A stretch of 49,729 bases of DNA from Actinobacteria bacterium HGW-Actinobacteria-6 (GTDB taxonomy: Bacteria; Actinomycetota; Coriobacteriia; Anaerosomatales; Anaerosomataceae). The notes under the pieces were generated by a model, which did not search any database, was not told the DNA's origin, and was given only the letters and a program-made list of their open reading frames with translations. Below, piece by piece: positions 36,372 through 44,326 of this stretch. The stretch covers positions 1 to 49,729 of the forward strand of contig PHEU01000013.1 of the NCBI GenBank assembly GCA_002841295.1. The letters run 5' to 3'. Both the position numbers and the translations under genes were made by a program. The stretch's first letter is position 1. Every line of letters starts with the position of its first letter.

Positions 36372-37319
36372 ATGGCCGCCTCAATCGCTGGCCGTAAAGT
36401 TGCCGTATTGCTCGGCGGAACATCTGCCGAGCGGGAAGTCTCGCTGCACACAGGCGAGCAGGTGATGGCTGCTCTTTTGGAGGCAGGCGCCGAGCCCACG
36501 GCGATCGACACCGCCGATCTCTCGTTCATCGATACGCTTCGCACAGGCGGCTTCGATGTCGCCTTCATCTGCCTACATGGACGCTTTGGCGAGGACGGCA
36601 CCATCCAGGGCTTGCTCGAGATCCTCGGCCTGCCATACATCGGCTCCGGCGTGCTCGCCAGCGCGCTCGCGATCGACAAGGTCATGTCAAAGCACCTCTT
36701 CGCGGCCGCCGGCCTGCGTTCTCCCGAGTACGTGGCGCTCAGCGCGGGGGAGCCGGTCGACATCGCGGGTATTGTCGCGGCTCTCGGCGAGAAGTCGGTC
36801 GTGAAACCGGCAAACGAGGGCTCATCCGTTGGCATGACGATCGTGCACAACGCCGAGGAGCTCCCGGCGGCAATTGAGAAGGCTTTCGGCTTCGATCGCT
36901 CGGTGCTCGTTGAGCGCTTTGTTCCCGGTGCCGAGGTGACGGTTGGCGTGCTTGGAATGGATGAACCGTTTGCGCTGCCGACGCTCGAGATCGTGCCCGA
37001 GAACGAGTTCTACGACTACGAATCCAAGTATGTCCCCGGCATGAGCCGTCACATCATCCCGGCCAACGTGAGCATTGAGGCGCGCACGGAGTGCCAGCGA
37101 CTGGCGCTTGCGGCGCATCGCGCGCTCGGGTGCAGGGGACTGTCACGCGCGGACACGATCGTGACTGCCGACGGGACCGTCTACCTGCTTGAGATCAACA
37201 CGATCCCAGGAATGACGGCAACGAGTCTCCTGCCGGATTCAGCACGCGCCGCCGGAATCGAGTTCCCTGAGCTCTGTGCGACGCTCGTCTCCTACGCGCT
37301 CGGCTTGTCCGAGTCCTGA
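36372..37319 (+). CDS. ddl: D-alanine--D-alanine ligase
   Basis: The 315-residue ATP-grasp enzyme joins two D-Ala for peptidoglycan. LLGGTSAEREVSLHTG (about 13-28) is the Ddl N-terminal signature. CLHGRFGEDGTIQGLLE, the omega-loop EFYDYESKY (Tyr-type, indicating D-Ala rather than D-Lac specificity), SRADTIV and LLEINTIPGMT complete the active site. ATG 36372 has AAAGGGG five to six bases upstream and is favoured over the TTG at 36357. The 3' end overlaps the convergent histidine kinase gene by 28 bases. Confidence 0.95.
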   Translation: MAASIAGRKVAVLLGGTSAEREVSLHTGEQVMAALLEAGAEPTAIDTADLSFIDTLRTGGFDVAFICLHGRFGEDGTIQGLLEILGLPYIGSGVLASALAIDKVMSKHLFAAAGLRSPEYVALSAGEPVDIAGIVAALGEKSVVKPANEGSSVGMTIVHNAEELPAAIEKAFGFDRSVLVERFVPGAEVTVGVLGMDEPFALPTLEIVPENEFYDYESKYVPGMSRHIIPANVSIEARTECQRLALAAHRALGCRGLSRADTIVTADGTVYLLEINTIPGMTATSLLPDSARAAGIEFPELCATLVSYALGLSES

Positions 37320-39448
37320 GGCTCGTCGTCACCGACGCGCTTCAACTTCTGGACCACCGGAATCTCGAGTACGAACTTGGCGCCGCCGCCTTCAGCAGAT
37401 TCAACGCGTACCGATCCACCGTGGCTTTCGGCTATCGTACGCACGATGTAGAGGCCGAGGCCGAGGCCCGCATCGCCGGACACGCGCTGTAGCTGCGTAA
37501 AGCGCTCGAATATCGCTTCGCGCTGGTCTTCGGGAACACCGGGCCCGTGGTCTTCAACGGTCAGGATCCCACGCTCCTCGGTGGCGTCGATGGTGATAGT
37601 GACGTCGGTTCCCTCGGGCGTGTGTTTGACGGCGTTTCCAGCGAGATTCTCAATCGCCTGGCGCAACCGAAGCTCGTCGCCCAGTACTAGAGCCATGCGG
37701 TGTTTGGTCACCACGACGCGGCGTCCGGAGCTCATACGGATAGTCTCGGCGACCTCGTCGGCCAGAATGCCGAGCTGGACCTTCTTGAATGCCGCCGGTG
37801 CGAAGACCTGCTCGGCCCGCGTTGTTTCCATGAGCTCGGCCAGGAGTGTCGACATCCTGTTTGCAGCGGCGAGCGCGGCATCGGATGCTTTCGTCCGGGT
37901 TTCATCAGGAATCGGCTGCGCGAGCAGCTCAAGGTAGCCGGAGATTACCGTCAGAGGAGCGCGAAGGTCGTGCGAGACAAGCGAGATGATCTCGGATCGC
38001 AGTGCCTCAAGACGGTGTTCCTCAGTCACGTTGCGCGCTGTGAGGAGGAACGTGTCCGGTGATGCGCTTTCCGAGATCGTGATCTTCATCCAGCGCTCGG
38101 TATGTGTCGGTGAGTCGCAGCGCACCAGCGTTGGCCGATCGAGTGCTACCTCAAACAGCGAGTCTGTCGTGAGCACCTCGCCATCCTCGAGCTGCATGTT
38201 CATCTTGCTGAGCAGTTCGGCCGCTGGTTGCTGCAGAATCAGGCCGAGCGGCATACCAAGACACACCGCAGCGGCCGGGTTGGCGATATCAACGAAGCCC
38301 GCCCGCACGAGCAGCTTCACCTCGGACGAGTCATTCACGACTGTCCGGAAGGCCTGCTCGGCTGCAACCGTCAGCTCGTTTGCCTGTTTCAGTTCGGCTT
38401 GTCTCACGCGCAGCTGCCCGAGCAGATCTTCGATGACGCCAGCGAGCTCGCGGAACTCGTCAGGAAGCGCTGGATCGACGTCGAGCTTCTCTTTGAATGG
38501 CAGTCCTTCGATGGCGAGGTAGCCCTGTCCGCGCATGTAGCTGACGAACTCTTCTATCGGGCGGCTGATGAACTTGCCGAGCACGAGCCCCAGACTCAAA
38601 CCGAGAATCAACGAAGCGAGACCCAAGCCAAGCGGAATAGCGTAGCGGATGGCACTCGTCGACGAGGCGTACCACTCGTTCTGGTCCGCGATCTGTATGT
38701 AGCCGACCGGAGTCCCGCCAATGCCATCCAGCGTGGCGGCGGCCAGCACCTCCGAGCCGCTCAGTTTGACTGCCGCCGAAGAGTAGCCAGGTGGGACACT
38801 TATCGCGTCCCACCTGGTTATGTCGGCTGCAGGCTCATTTGATAGCGTTGCAGTTCGAGGCAGGGCGGGCTCGGCGGCGGAGAGCAGGGACGGCGCAAGC
38901 GGCTTCGCTATTGCAAGGAATCCCCGGCTCGTGTCAGCCGGGTCACCGATCACGGGCCGTATTGCCAGCATGTATGGACCGGACGGCAGGGAGACCGGCC
39001 CGGACAGGATCCCGTCCTCATCAGAGAGAGCGAGCTGAGTGACGAATGCGGCATCAGCGGGGGAGCCGAACTTGAAGATCGTAGTTCCGTTGAGGTCAGC
39101 CCATACGACGATCGTTGCGCCGCTTCTGTCGCGAATCCAGGGGTCGAGTTCCGCGGCCGCGAATGCCGGATCGGGGTCGGCTGTTTCGTCGTAGAACTCT
39201 TGCCAGTCTGTGAACGACTGCAGGTGGGAATCGAGGTAGCGCGACTCAAGCGAGAGTTGCAGCTGAATCGCGGCGAGGTGTCGGTATGCGTCCTGTCGTG
39301 CAAGCACGCTCGACTGGCTGTTGGTGGCTATCGTCGTTACGCCGTAGACGAGGACGAAGAGCAGCACGCTCGCCAAGACGATGGTCACAGTGAGCCGTGC
39401 GCGCAAGCTAGCTGGGAGAAGCTGTATCTTCGGTATGGACCGCGCCAT
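37292..39448 (-). CDS. Sensor histidine kinase (CHASE4-like, HAMP, PAS)
   Basis: The 718-residue kinase has a membrane helix (about 20-42) and an external domain of about 220 residues. That domain carries CHASE4-like features (FTDWQEFYDETADPDPAF). A second helix (about 268-290), a HAMP-type segment, a PAS domain (about 360-470), a HisKA H-box VSHDLRAPLTV (phospho-accepting His493) and a HATPase domain follow. The ATPase shows N-box QAIENLAGNAVKHTPEG, G1 DHGPGVPED and G2 GLGLGLYIV. No response regulator gene is adjacent in the window, so it may be an orphan. ATG 39448. Confidence 0.93.
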   Translation of the reverse strand: MARSIPKIQLLPASLRARLTVTIVLASVLLFVLVYGVTTIATNSQSSVLARQDAYRHLAAIQLQLSLESRYLDSHLQSFTDWQEFYDETADPDPAFAAAELDPWIRDRSGATIVVWADLNGTTIFKFGSPADAAFVTQLALSDEDGILSGPVSLPSGPYMLAIRPVIGDPADTSRGFLAIAKPLAPSLLSAAEPALPRTATLSNEPAADITRWDAISVPPGYSSAAVKLSGSEVLAAATLDGIGGTPVGYIQIADQNEWYASSTSAIRYAIPLGLGLASLILGLSLGLVLGKFISRPIEEFVSYMRGQGYLAIEGLPFKEKLDVDPALPDEFRELAGVIEDLLGQLRVRQAELKQANELTVAAEQAFRTVVNDSSEVKLLVRAGFVDIANPAAAVCLGMPLGLILQQPAAELLSKMNMQLEDGEVLTTDSLFEVALDRPTLVRCDSPTHTERWMKITISESASPDTFLLTARNVTEEHRLEALRSEIISLVSHDLRAPLTVISGYLELLAQPIPDETRTKASDAALAAANRMSTLLAELMETTRAEQVFAPAAFKKVQLGILADEVAETIRMSSGRRVVVTKHRMALVLGDELRLRQAIENLAGNAVKHTPEGTDVTITIDATEERGILTVEDHGPGVPEDQREAIFERFTQLQRVSGDAGLGLGLYIVRTIAESHGGSVRVESAEGGGAKFVLEIPVVQKLKRVGDDEPQDSDKPSA

Positions 39449-39569
39449 TGCGGTCTCCTAACGATGAGCGGTTCCCTGGACGAGATAATCGGCGTTTGCA
39501 GGGTACCACTTTAGCCGCTTGCCAGTTGTTTACAGGGTTGGACGGTATTATGCAAGTGCGAGGCTTGGC

Positions 39570-40121
39570 CTACTCTTCCAGCCACTCGACCTTGCCGGTC
39601 TTGAGGCTGCAGATTGCGCCGGCAATTTGGACCTCGCCGCCGAGGCGCTCGATCGTCTCCCGGAGGTGGGCCTCGACCTCGTGCACGGTCACCCGCACGT
39701 TGGCCTCGATCGCACACGTGACGTCGGTGTGTCCCGTCCGGGCGCGTATCGGTCCGATGACGGCGCCAAACGCATCTGGCGTGTTTGAGGACATCGCAGC
39801 CTCAACAGCCGCGCACCCCTCGTGGCCGAGGACGACGATGGTGTGAGCGCCAACGACCTCAACCGCGAACCACACCGAGGCCCAGCTTGCGGGCTCCATG
39901 ACGTGGCCTGCGCATCGGACGACGAAGAGCTCGCCGGGCCCCTGGTCAAAGACGGCTTCAGGTGGGACTCGTGCGTCTGAGCACGCGATGACAACAGCTT
40001 TCGGCTTGTGAACCGGAATCCCGCCGGCGGGGTCCGTCACACGCTCGTGACGGACCATCGCGCCGGAGGCGAAACGTTCGTTGCCTTCGCGAAGAGAGTT
40101 CAGTACATCATCGGGTCGCAT
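39570..40121 (-). CDS. Beta-class carbonic anhydrase
   Basis: The 183-residue enzyme interconverts CO2 and bicarbonate. The zinc ligands are Cys47 (in ACSDAR with Asp49-Arg51 dyad), His100 and Cys103 (GHEGC). Length and motifs fit the short clade D or mycobacterial-type beta-carbonic anhydrases. ATG 40121 is preceded by GAGGAG. It follows the P-type ATPase gene on the same strand, 44 bases downstream, and may be read from the same transcript. Confidence 0.95.
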   Translation of the reverse strand: MRPDDVLNSLREGNERFASGAMVRHERVTDPAGGIPVHKPKAVVIACSDARVPPEAVFDQGPGELFVVRCAGHVMEPASWASVWFAVEVVGAHTIVVLGHEGCAAVEAAMSSNTPDAFGAVIGPIRARTGHTDVTCAIEANVRVTVHEVEAHLRETIERLGGEVQIAGAICSLKTGKVEWLEE

Positions 40122-40165
40122 GGGTGGCTCCTCGATCGGTGTGTCATATCAGGGCACGTCGAACG

Positions 40166-42844
40166 TTATGAGGCAACCGCTTCTGCAGCAGCGTCACGCC
40201 GCCGCTTGAATACCTTCTCTATCTCTACTGCGATGAAGACCACCGACGAAATCGCCAGCGCGGCGCCAAGCTCCAGAGCCGTTAGCGCCTCTGTCTTGAA
40301 GATCGGCTGCAAGAAGGGCACGTAGATCGTGGCCATCTGAAGGGCGAAGGTCAGCGCCACGGCTCCCAAGAGCGGCATGTTGGAGCGAAGCCCCTGGCTG
40401 AACAACGACTGACGGTCCGAGCGGATCGACATGACGTGACCCATCTGGCTCAGACAAAGCACGGTGAACACCATCGTCTGCCAGTGGAGGCCAAGCTCGA
40501 TGGCGAACGCCTGCGTCACCAGCGATGCGGCGCCCATCAACAGACCGACCCACACAAGGTGCACCCCAAGCCCGTCGGCGAAGATGGACTCTTTAGGCGC
40601 TCGAGGAGCGCGCTGCATGATGTTCTTCTCGTGTGGCTCGCTTGCGAGCGCCAGGCCGGGAAGCCCGTCTGTGACCAGGTTGATCCAGAGGATGTGAATC
40701 GGGAGCAGCGGTATCGGGAGACCAACCAGCGGGGCGAGCAGGATGGTCCAGATCTCGCCCGAGTTGCTCGTCATCGTGTACTTGATGAACTTACGGATGT
40801 TGTCGAAGATGCGACGGCCTTCTCGGACAGAAGCGACGATCGAGGAGAAGTTGTCGTCCAGAAGCACCATGTCAGCGGCTTCCTTGGCAACGTCGGTTCC
40901 TGTGATGCCCATGGCCACGCCGATGTCGGCGCGGGCCAGCGCGGGCGCATCGTTCACACCGTCGCCGGTCATCGCGACGTACTCGCCCTTGTCCTGCAGG
41001 GCACGGACGATCTTGAGCTTCTGCTCCGGGGCCACGCGAGCGTAGACACGCACATCCTCAACCCGACGCTCGAATTGCTCCAAATCGAGCGCATCAAGTT
41101 CGGCGCCGGTCATCATCTCGTCGGCCGAGGTGGCGATGCCAAGTCGGCGGGCAATGGCGAGTGCGGTGGCGGGGTGGTCGCCGGTGATCATCACGGGGAC
41201 GATTCCGGCACCGATGCATACGGTGACCGCGTCGGCGGCTTCCTGGCGCGGCGGGTCAACTAGTCCGACGAATCCGAGGACCGTGAGGTCGCTCTCAAGC
41301 GCATTGGCATCCTTGGCGGGCAGTTCGTCCACGCGACGCATACCGAAGGCGAGTACGCGGAGTCCCTCGGCGGACCAGGTGTCCACGAGCGTCTCGGCAG
41401 CGACCCTGTCCAACGGGATGATCGACCCGTCGGGGCCCATGGCGTTTACCGCGCGGTCCATGACAGACTCGGCAGCTCCCTTGGTGAAGGCAACATAGCC
41501 ATCGCCCGGCAGCTTGTGCGCGGTCGTCATAAGCTTGCGGTCCGAGTCGAATGGCAGCTCAGCTGCGCGTGGCAGATCGCCCTCGAGCGCCGTGCGTATG
41601 TAGTCGCTCTTGGCGGCAACGCGCCAGAACGCAATCTCGGTCGGGTCGCCGACGAGCGCGTCGGTTTCGCCCTCGACGTCGTTGGAGAGTGCGAGCGCGC
41701 GCCCGAACCACATCCAGCCCTCGGGCGAGTCGTCGGAACGAGTGGGCAGCTCGGCGATCTGCGCTGCGCCGGTTGCAAGGTGCTCCACGGTCATTTCGTT
41801 GAGCGTGAGCGTGCCGGTCTTATCCGTGCAGATGAAGGTGACCGAACCAAGCGTCTCAACCGCGGGAAGCTTGCGAACCAGCGTGTGGTTCTTGACGAGG
41901 CGGCGCGCACCGAACGCGAGCGAGATGGTGGCGACGGCGGGCAGCGCTTCAGGAACGGCGGCGACAGCCAGGCTCACTGCGGTGAGGAACATCACCAGCG
42001 CGTCTTCCCCGCGGACGATGCCGACGATGAACACGATCGTGCACAGGCCGAGGGCTGCAAAGCCGAGACCTTTGCCAAACTGTGCAAGGCGCTTTTGCAG
42101 CGGCGTCTTCACGTCGCCAGCAGAGCCAAGCAAGTGTGCGATGCGGCCAAGCTCGGTCGCCAGGCCGATCCCTGTGACTACGCCGACGCCACGACCGAAG
42201 ACGATCTGTGTGCCCTTGTGAACCATGCCGGCACGATCGCCGACCGGTGCGGTGGGGCTCTCGATGGCGTCAGTGGACTTCTCTACCGGGAGTGACTCAC
42301 CGGTAAGCGCCGCCTCGGCAGCCCTCAGGCCGGCCGAGTCGATCAGGCGTAGGTCGGCAGGGACGACGCGCCCCGCCTCAAGCAAGACGATGTCACCCAC
42401 CGTGAGCTGGCTGGCGGGAATCTCGGTGACGCGACCGGCGCGCCGCACGGTGGCCGTCTCCCCGGACATTTCGCGAAGCGCCTCCATCGCGCGCTCGGCG
42501 CGGTACTCCTGGACGACGCCGATGACCGCGTTGAGTGTGACGATGACCAGGATGGCGATCGTGTCGGCCACCTCGCCGAGAAGACCGGAGATCACCGCTG
42601 CCCCAAGCAACAGCAGGATCAAGAAGTCCTTGAACTGGTCGAGGATCATCGTGAAGATCGAGCGGGTCTCGGCCTCGGGGAGCGTGTTGGGGCCAAGTTC
42701 GGCGGTACGCGATGCGACTTCTGCTTCATCAAGCCCGTCAGGTGTGCTGCCGAGGCGAGCGAGTACTTCCTCGGCGGGGATTGTGTGCGGGGCCTCAAGT
42801 GAGAAGCGTTCGGGTACGACTGATGACGGCACAGGGTGCGACAT
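40166..42844 (-). CDS. Cation-transporting P-type ATPase under Mn2+ riboswitch control (putative Mn/Ca exporter)
   Basis: The 892-residue P2A-type ATPase has an N-terminal cation-ATPase domain, the actuator TGES in ALTGESLPVEK, phosphorylation site Asp341 in CTDKTGTLTLNEMTV, hinge TGDGVNDAPAL, and ten predicted helices. M4 is VPEALPAVATISLAFG, the PMR1/SERCA-like ion site. ATG 42844 has GGAGG four to five bases upstream; the longer in-frame reading would run over the riboswitch. The yybP-ykoY leader implies induction by Mn2+, so Mn2+ efflux is likely, as proposed for similarly controlled ATPases in firmicutes; Ca2+ transport remains possible. Confidence 0.93.
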   Translation of the reverse strand: MSHPVPSSVVPERFSLEAPHTIPAEEVLARLGSTPDGLDEAEVASRTAELGPNTLPEAETRSIFTMILDQFKDFLILLLLGAAVISGLLGEVADTIAILVIVTLNAVIGVVQEYRAERAMEALREMSGETATVRRAGRVTEIPASQLTVGDIVLLEAGRVVPADLRLIDSAGLRAAEAALTGESLPVEKSTDAIESPTAPVGDRAGMVHKGTQIVFGRGVGVVTGIGLATELGRIAHLLGSAGDVKTPLQKRLAQFGKGLGFAALGLCTIVFIVGIVRGEDALVMFLTAVSLAVAAVPEALPAVATISLAFGARRLVKNHTLVRKLPAVETLGSVTFICTDKTGTLTLNEMTVEHLATGAAQIAELPTRSDDSPEGWMWFGRALALSNDVEGETDALVGDPTEIAFWRVAAKSDYIRTALEGDLPRAAELPFDSDRKLMTTAHKLPGDGYVAFTKGAAESVMDRAVNAMGPDGSIIPLDRVAAETLVDTWSAEGLRVLAFGMRRVDELPAKDANALESDLTVLGFVGLVDPPRQEAADAVTVCIGAGIVPVMITGDHPATALAIARRLGIATSADEMMTGAELDALDLEQFERRVEDVRVYARVAPEQKLKIVRALQDKGEYVAMTGDGVNDAPALARADIGVAMGITGTDVAKEAADMVLLDDNFSSIVASVREGRRIFDNIRKFIKYTMTSNSGEIWTILLAPLVGLPIPLLPIHILWINLVTDGLPGLALASEPHEKNIMQRAPRAPKESIFADGLGVHLVWVGLLMGAASLVTQAFAIELGLHWQTMVFTVLCLSQMGHVMSIRSDRQSLFSQGLRSNMPLLGAVALTFALQMATIYVPFLQPIFKTEALTALELGAALAISSVVFIAVEIEKVFKRRRDAAAEAVAS

Positions 42845-42862
42845 TATTCCTCCAGCGTAGCG

Positions 42863-42886
42863 TTCAGGACAGGGCACGTTCCTGAA
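42863..42886 (-). promoter_or_regulatory. Candidate riboswitch expression-platform stem
   Basis: TTCAGGA (42886-42880) can pair with TCCTGAA (42869-42863), a 7-bp stem. Its first strand shares bases 42884-42886 with the 3' strand of the aptamer P1 helix, so the two helices are mutually exclusive. No T tract follows, and the Shine-Dalgarno GGAGG lies just downstream. Control of translation or antitermination is more likely than simple termination. Confidence 0.5.
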
Positions 42887-42984
42887 GGTCTCGCACGCGA
42901 GGTGTCTCGGTAGCAGGACCGGGGTGGTGAACACCCGTGATGACGGCCTGCCTCCCGGCGCGAGCCGGGCAGCTACTCCCCTTC
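42884..42984 (-). ncRNA. yybP-ykoY (Mn2+-sensing) riboswitch aptamer
   Basis: The minus strand carries the diagnostic yybP-ykoY elements in order. GAAGGGGAGTAGC (42984-42972) is followed by a GC-rich stem-loop (42970-42950), GGCCGTCATCACGG (second metal loop, about 42948-42935), and 3' GCGAGACCTTC (42894-42884). The P1 helix is GAAGG pairing with CCTTC. In known aptamers the two loops dock to form paired Mg2+/Mn2+ sites. The P-type ATPase ATG follows 39 bases after the aptamer. Identification is by motif reading; covariance-model scoring was not possible. Confidence 0.82.
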
Positions 42985-42991
42985 GGGCGGG

Positions 42992-42997
42992 ACTATA
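42992..42997 (-). promoter_or_regulatory. Putative -10 element of the riboswitch-ATPase transcript
   Basis: TATAGT on the minus strand would place the transcription start at about 42984-42985, exactly at the 5' edge of the riboswitch P1 helix. No good -35 is visible 16-18 bases upstream, so strength is uncertain. Confidence 0.4.
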
Positions 42998-43033
42998 CCC
43001 GAAACCATGCCGCAAGCGCCAGAGCGACGCGAC

Positions 43034-43891
43034 CTATGGCAGTTGCTCCTTCAGCGCTTGCGCCGTGGGGGTGATGGCGAGTCCACCGCGCGCGGTCTCT
43101 CTGAGCGACGGCGGCATGCTACGGCCGACGAGGCCCATCGCGGTGATGACTTCATCAAGCGGTATCGGGAAAGTCGCTCCCGAGAGCGCCATCTCCACGC
43201 CGGCAAGCGCCACAGCGGTGCCGGTCGCGTTTCGCGCCACGCACGGGATCTCCACGAGGCCGCCGACAGGATCGCACGCCAGGCCGAGGAGTCCCTGCAT
43301 CGCGAAAGCCGCCGCATGCCCGGACTGCTCGGGCGTGCCGCCAGCGAGTTCGACTGCGGCTGCGGCCGCCATAGCCGCTCCGGAGCCGATCTCTGCCTGA
43401 CAGCCGCCGGCCGCGCCGGAGAGCGTTGCGCGCGCCGCGATGATCGCGCCGATGCCGGCAGCGGTGACGAGCGCCAGCACCTTCTGCTCACGTGAAGCGC
43501 CAACGCGCTCGGCGATGGTGGTGAGGACTGCGGGCAGCACGCCGGACGCGCCGCCGGTGGGGGCGGCCACGATGCGGCCCATGCTCGCGTTGACTTCGGC
43601 CACCGCAAGCGCACGGGCGATGGCGGTGGAGAGGCCGTCGCCGGAGAGCGCCGGAGCGTTCTCGGCAACGAGCTTTGCGTCGCCGCCGACAAGCCCGGAG
43701 CGCGAGTGCGCTTCGCCAGCCAGCCCGCGGGCTATTGCAGCCTCCATCACGCCGAGCGATTCGTCCATGTGCGCGAGAACCTGCTCGGCCGACTGGTTGG
43801 AGTTTTCAGCCTCGCGCGCGAGTGCCGCCGAGGAGAGCGAGCCTGTCTCGGCAGCAGCAGCTAGTAGTTCCCGGAATGATCCGTACGCCAT
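43034..43891 (-). CDS. sdaAA: L-serine dehydratase, iron-sulphur-dependent, alpha subunit
   Basis: The 285-residue subunit deaminates L-serine to pyruvate and ammonia with an oxygen-labile [4Fe-4S] cluster. The cluster-binding segments AAGGCQAEIGSG (about 160-171) and CDPVGGLVEIPC (about 210-221) are intact, with the family APTGGASGVLP motif. ATG 43891 follows GGAGG. The partner beta subunit gene lies 3 kb away on the same strand beyond the feo operon, which is transcribed in the opposite direction, so this pair is split. Confidence 0.95.
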   Translation of the reverse strand: MAYGSFRELLAAAAETGSLSSAALAREAENSNQSAEQVLAHMDESLGVMEAAIARGLAGEAHSRSGLVGGDAKLVAENAPALSGDGLSTAIARALAVAEVNASMGRIVAAPTGGASGVLPAVLTTIAERVGASREQKVLALVTAAGIGAIIAARATLSGAAGGCQAEIGSGAAMAAAAAVELAGGTPEQSGHAAAFAMQGLLGLACDPVGGLVEIPCVARNATGTAVALAGVEMALSGATFPIPLDEVITAMGLVGRSMPPSLRETARGGLAITPTAQALKEQLP

Positions 43892-43968
43892 GTGACACCT
43901 CCGCTAAGGGACGTGAAGATTGTAGCAGCGGGGGACGACACAATCGCGTCACGATGCGACGAGTGGCA

Positions 43969-44017
43969 TTGACTTCGCTAGTAACGCCCGTTAGAGTACG
44001 AGTACGAAAGAGTTAGA
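43969..44017 (+). promoter_or_regulatory. feo operon promoter with candidate operator repeats
   Basis: TTGACT (43969-43974), a 17-base spacer and TAGAGT (43992-43997) form a good promoter. Two direct GTTAGA copies (43990-43995 and 44012-44017) lie 22 bp apart, two helical turns, and each is followed by a GTACGA/GATACGA sequence. The first overlaps the -10. This would suit an iron-responsive repressor, but no perfect Fur or DtxR/IdeR box can be read. Confidence 0.5.
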
Positions 44018-44050
44018 CGATACGAATTCTACCTGCTAAGGACGGCAGCG

Positions 44051-44326
44051 ATGCGAAATCGGAACTGCAAGCGACAGGGAATGTGCGGCGGAACGCTCGA
44101 CACGATGCGACGCGGGCAGTGCTGCCGCGTGCTCGGCATCGATGACGACCGTGCTCGCAGCCAGGCGATTCGCTTCGGTATGGGCGAGGGCGCCATGCTC
44201 TCCTGCATCACGAAGCTGCCAGCCGGCCCGCTCGTCATGCGCTCGGGTCGCCAGGAGATCGCGATAGGTCGTGACCTTGCACGCCGCATTCGCGTAGAGC
44301 CGGTGTCTGCACAGGTGGTCTGCTGA
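44051..44326 (+). CDS. feoA: FeoA-domain ferrous iron transport protein A
   Basis: The 91-residue cytoplasmic SH3-like protein has the FeoA core: LDTMRRGQCCRVLGIDDD (about 16-33), RFGMGEGAMLSCITKLPAGPLVMRSG and EIAIGRDLARRIRV. The N-terminus adds a cysteine-containing basic extension (MRNRNCKRQGMCGG). FeoA is thought to bind FeoB and support Fe2+ uptake. ATG 44051 follows AAGGA. The TGA overlaps the feoB ATG by one base. Confidence 0.93.
   Translation: MRNRNCKRQGMCGGTLDTMRRGQCCRVLGIDDDRARSQAIRFGMGEGAMLSCITKLPAGPLVMRSGRQEIAIGRDLARRIRVEPVSAQVVC

Noticed and set aside
35867-36850. Minus-strand open frame of about 327 codons opposite the acidic membrane gene and ddl
   Set aside because: Low-complexity translation overlapping two well-supported plus-strand genes; no ribosome-binding site or domain.
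42901-42913. CTACCGAGACACC considered as the 3' closing segment of the Mn2+ aptamer
   Set aside because: The following flank cannot pair with GAAGG; GCGAGACCTTC at 42894-42884 pairs perfectly and is the better P1 strand.
42845-43015. In-frame N-terminal extension of the P-type ATPase
   Set aside because: It would be translated from the riboswitch RNA itself; ATG 42844 has a proper GGAGG and fits the family N-terminus.
43920-44050. Fur or IdeR/DtxR operator for the feo operon
   Set aside because: No 19-bp interrupted palindrome of either type can be read; only unnamed direct repeats are reported.
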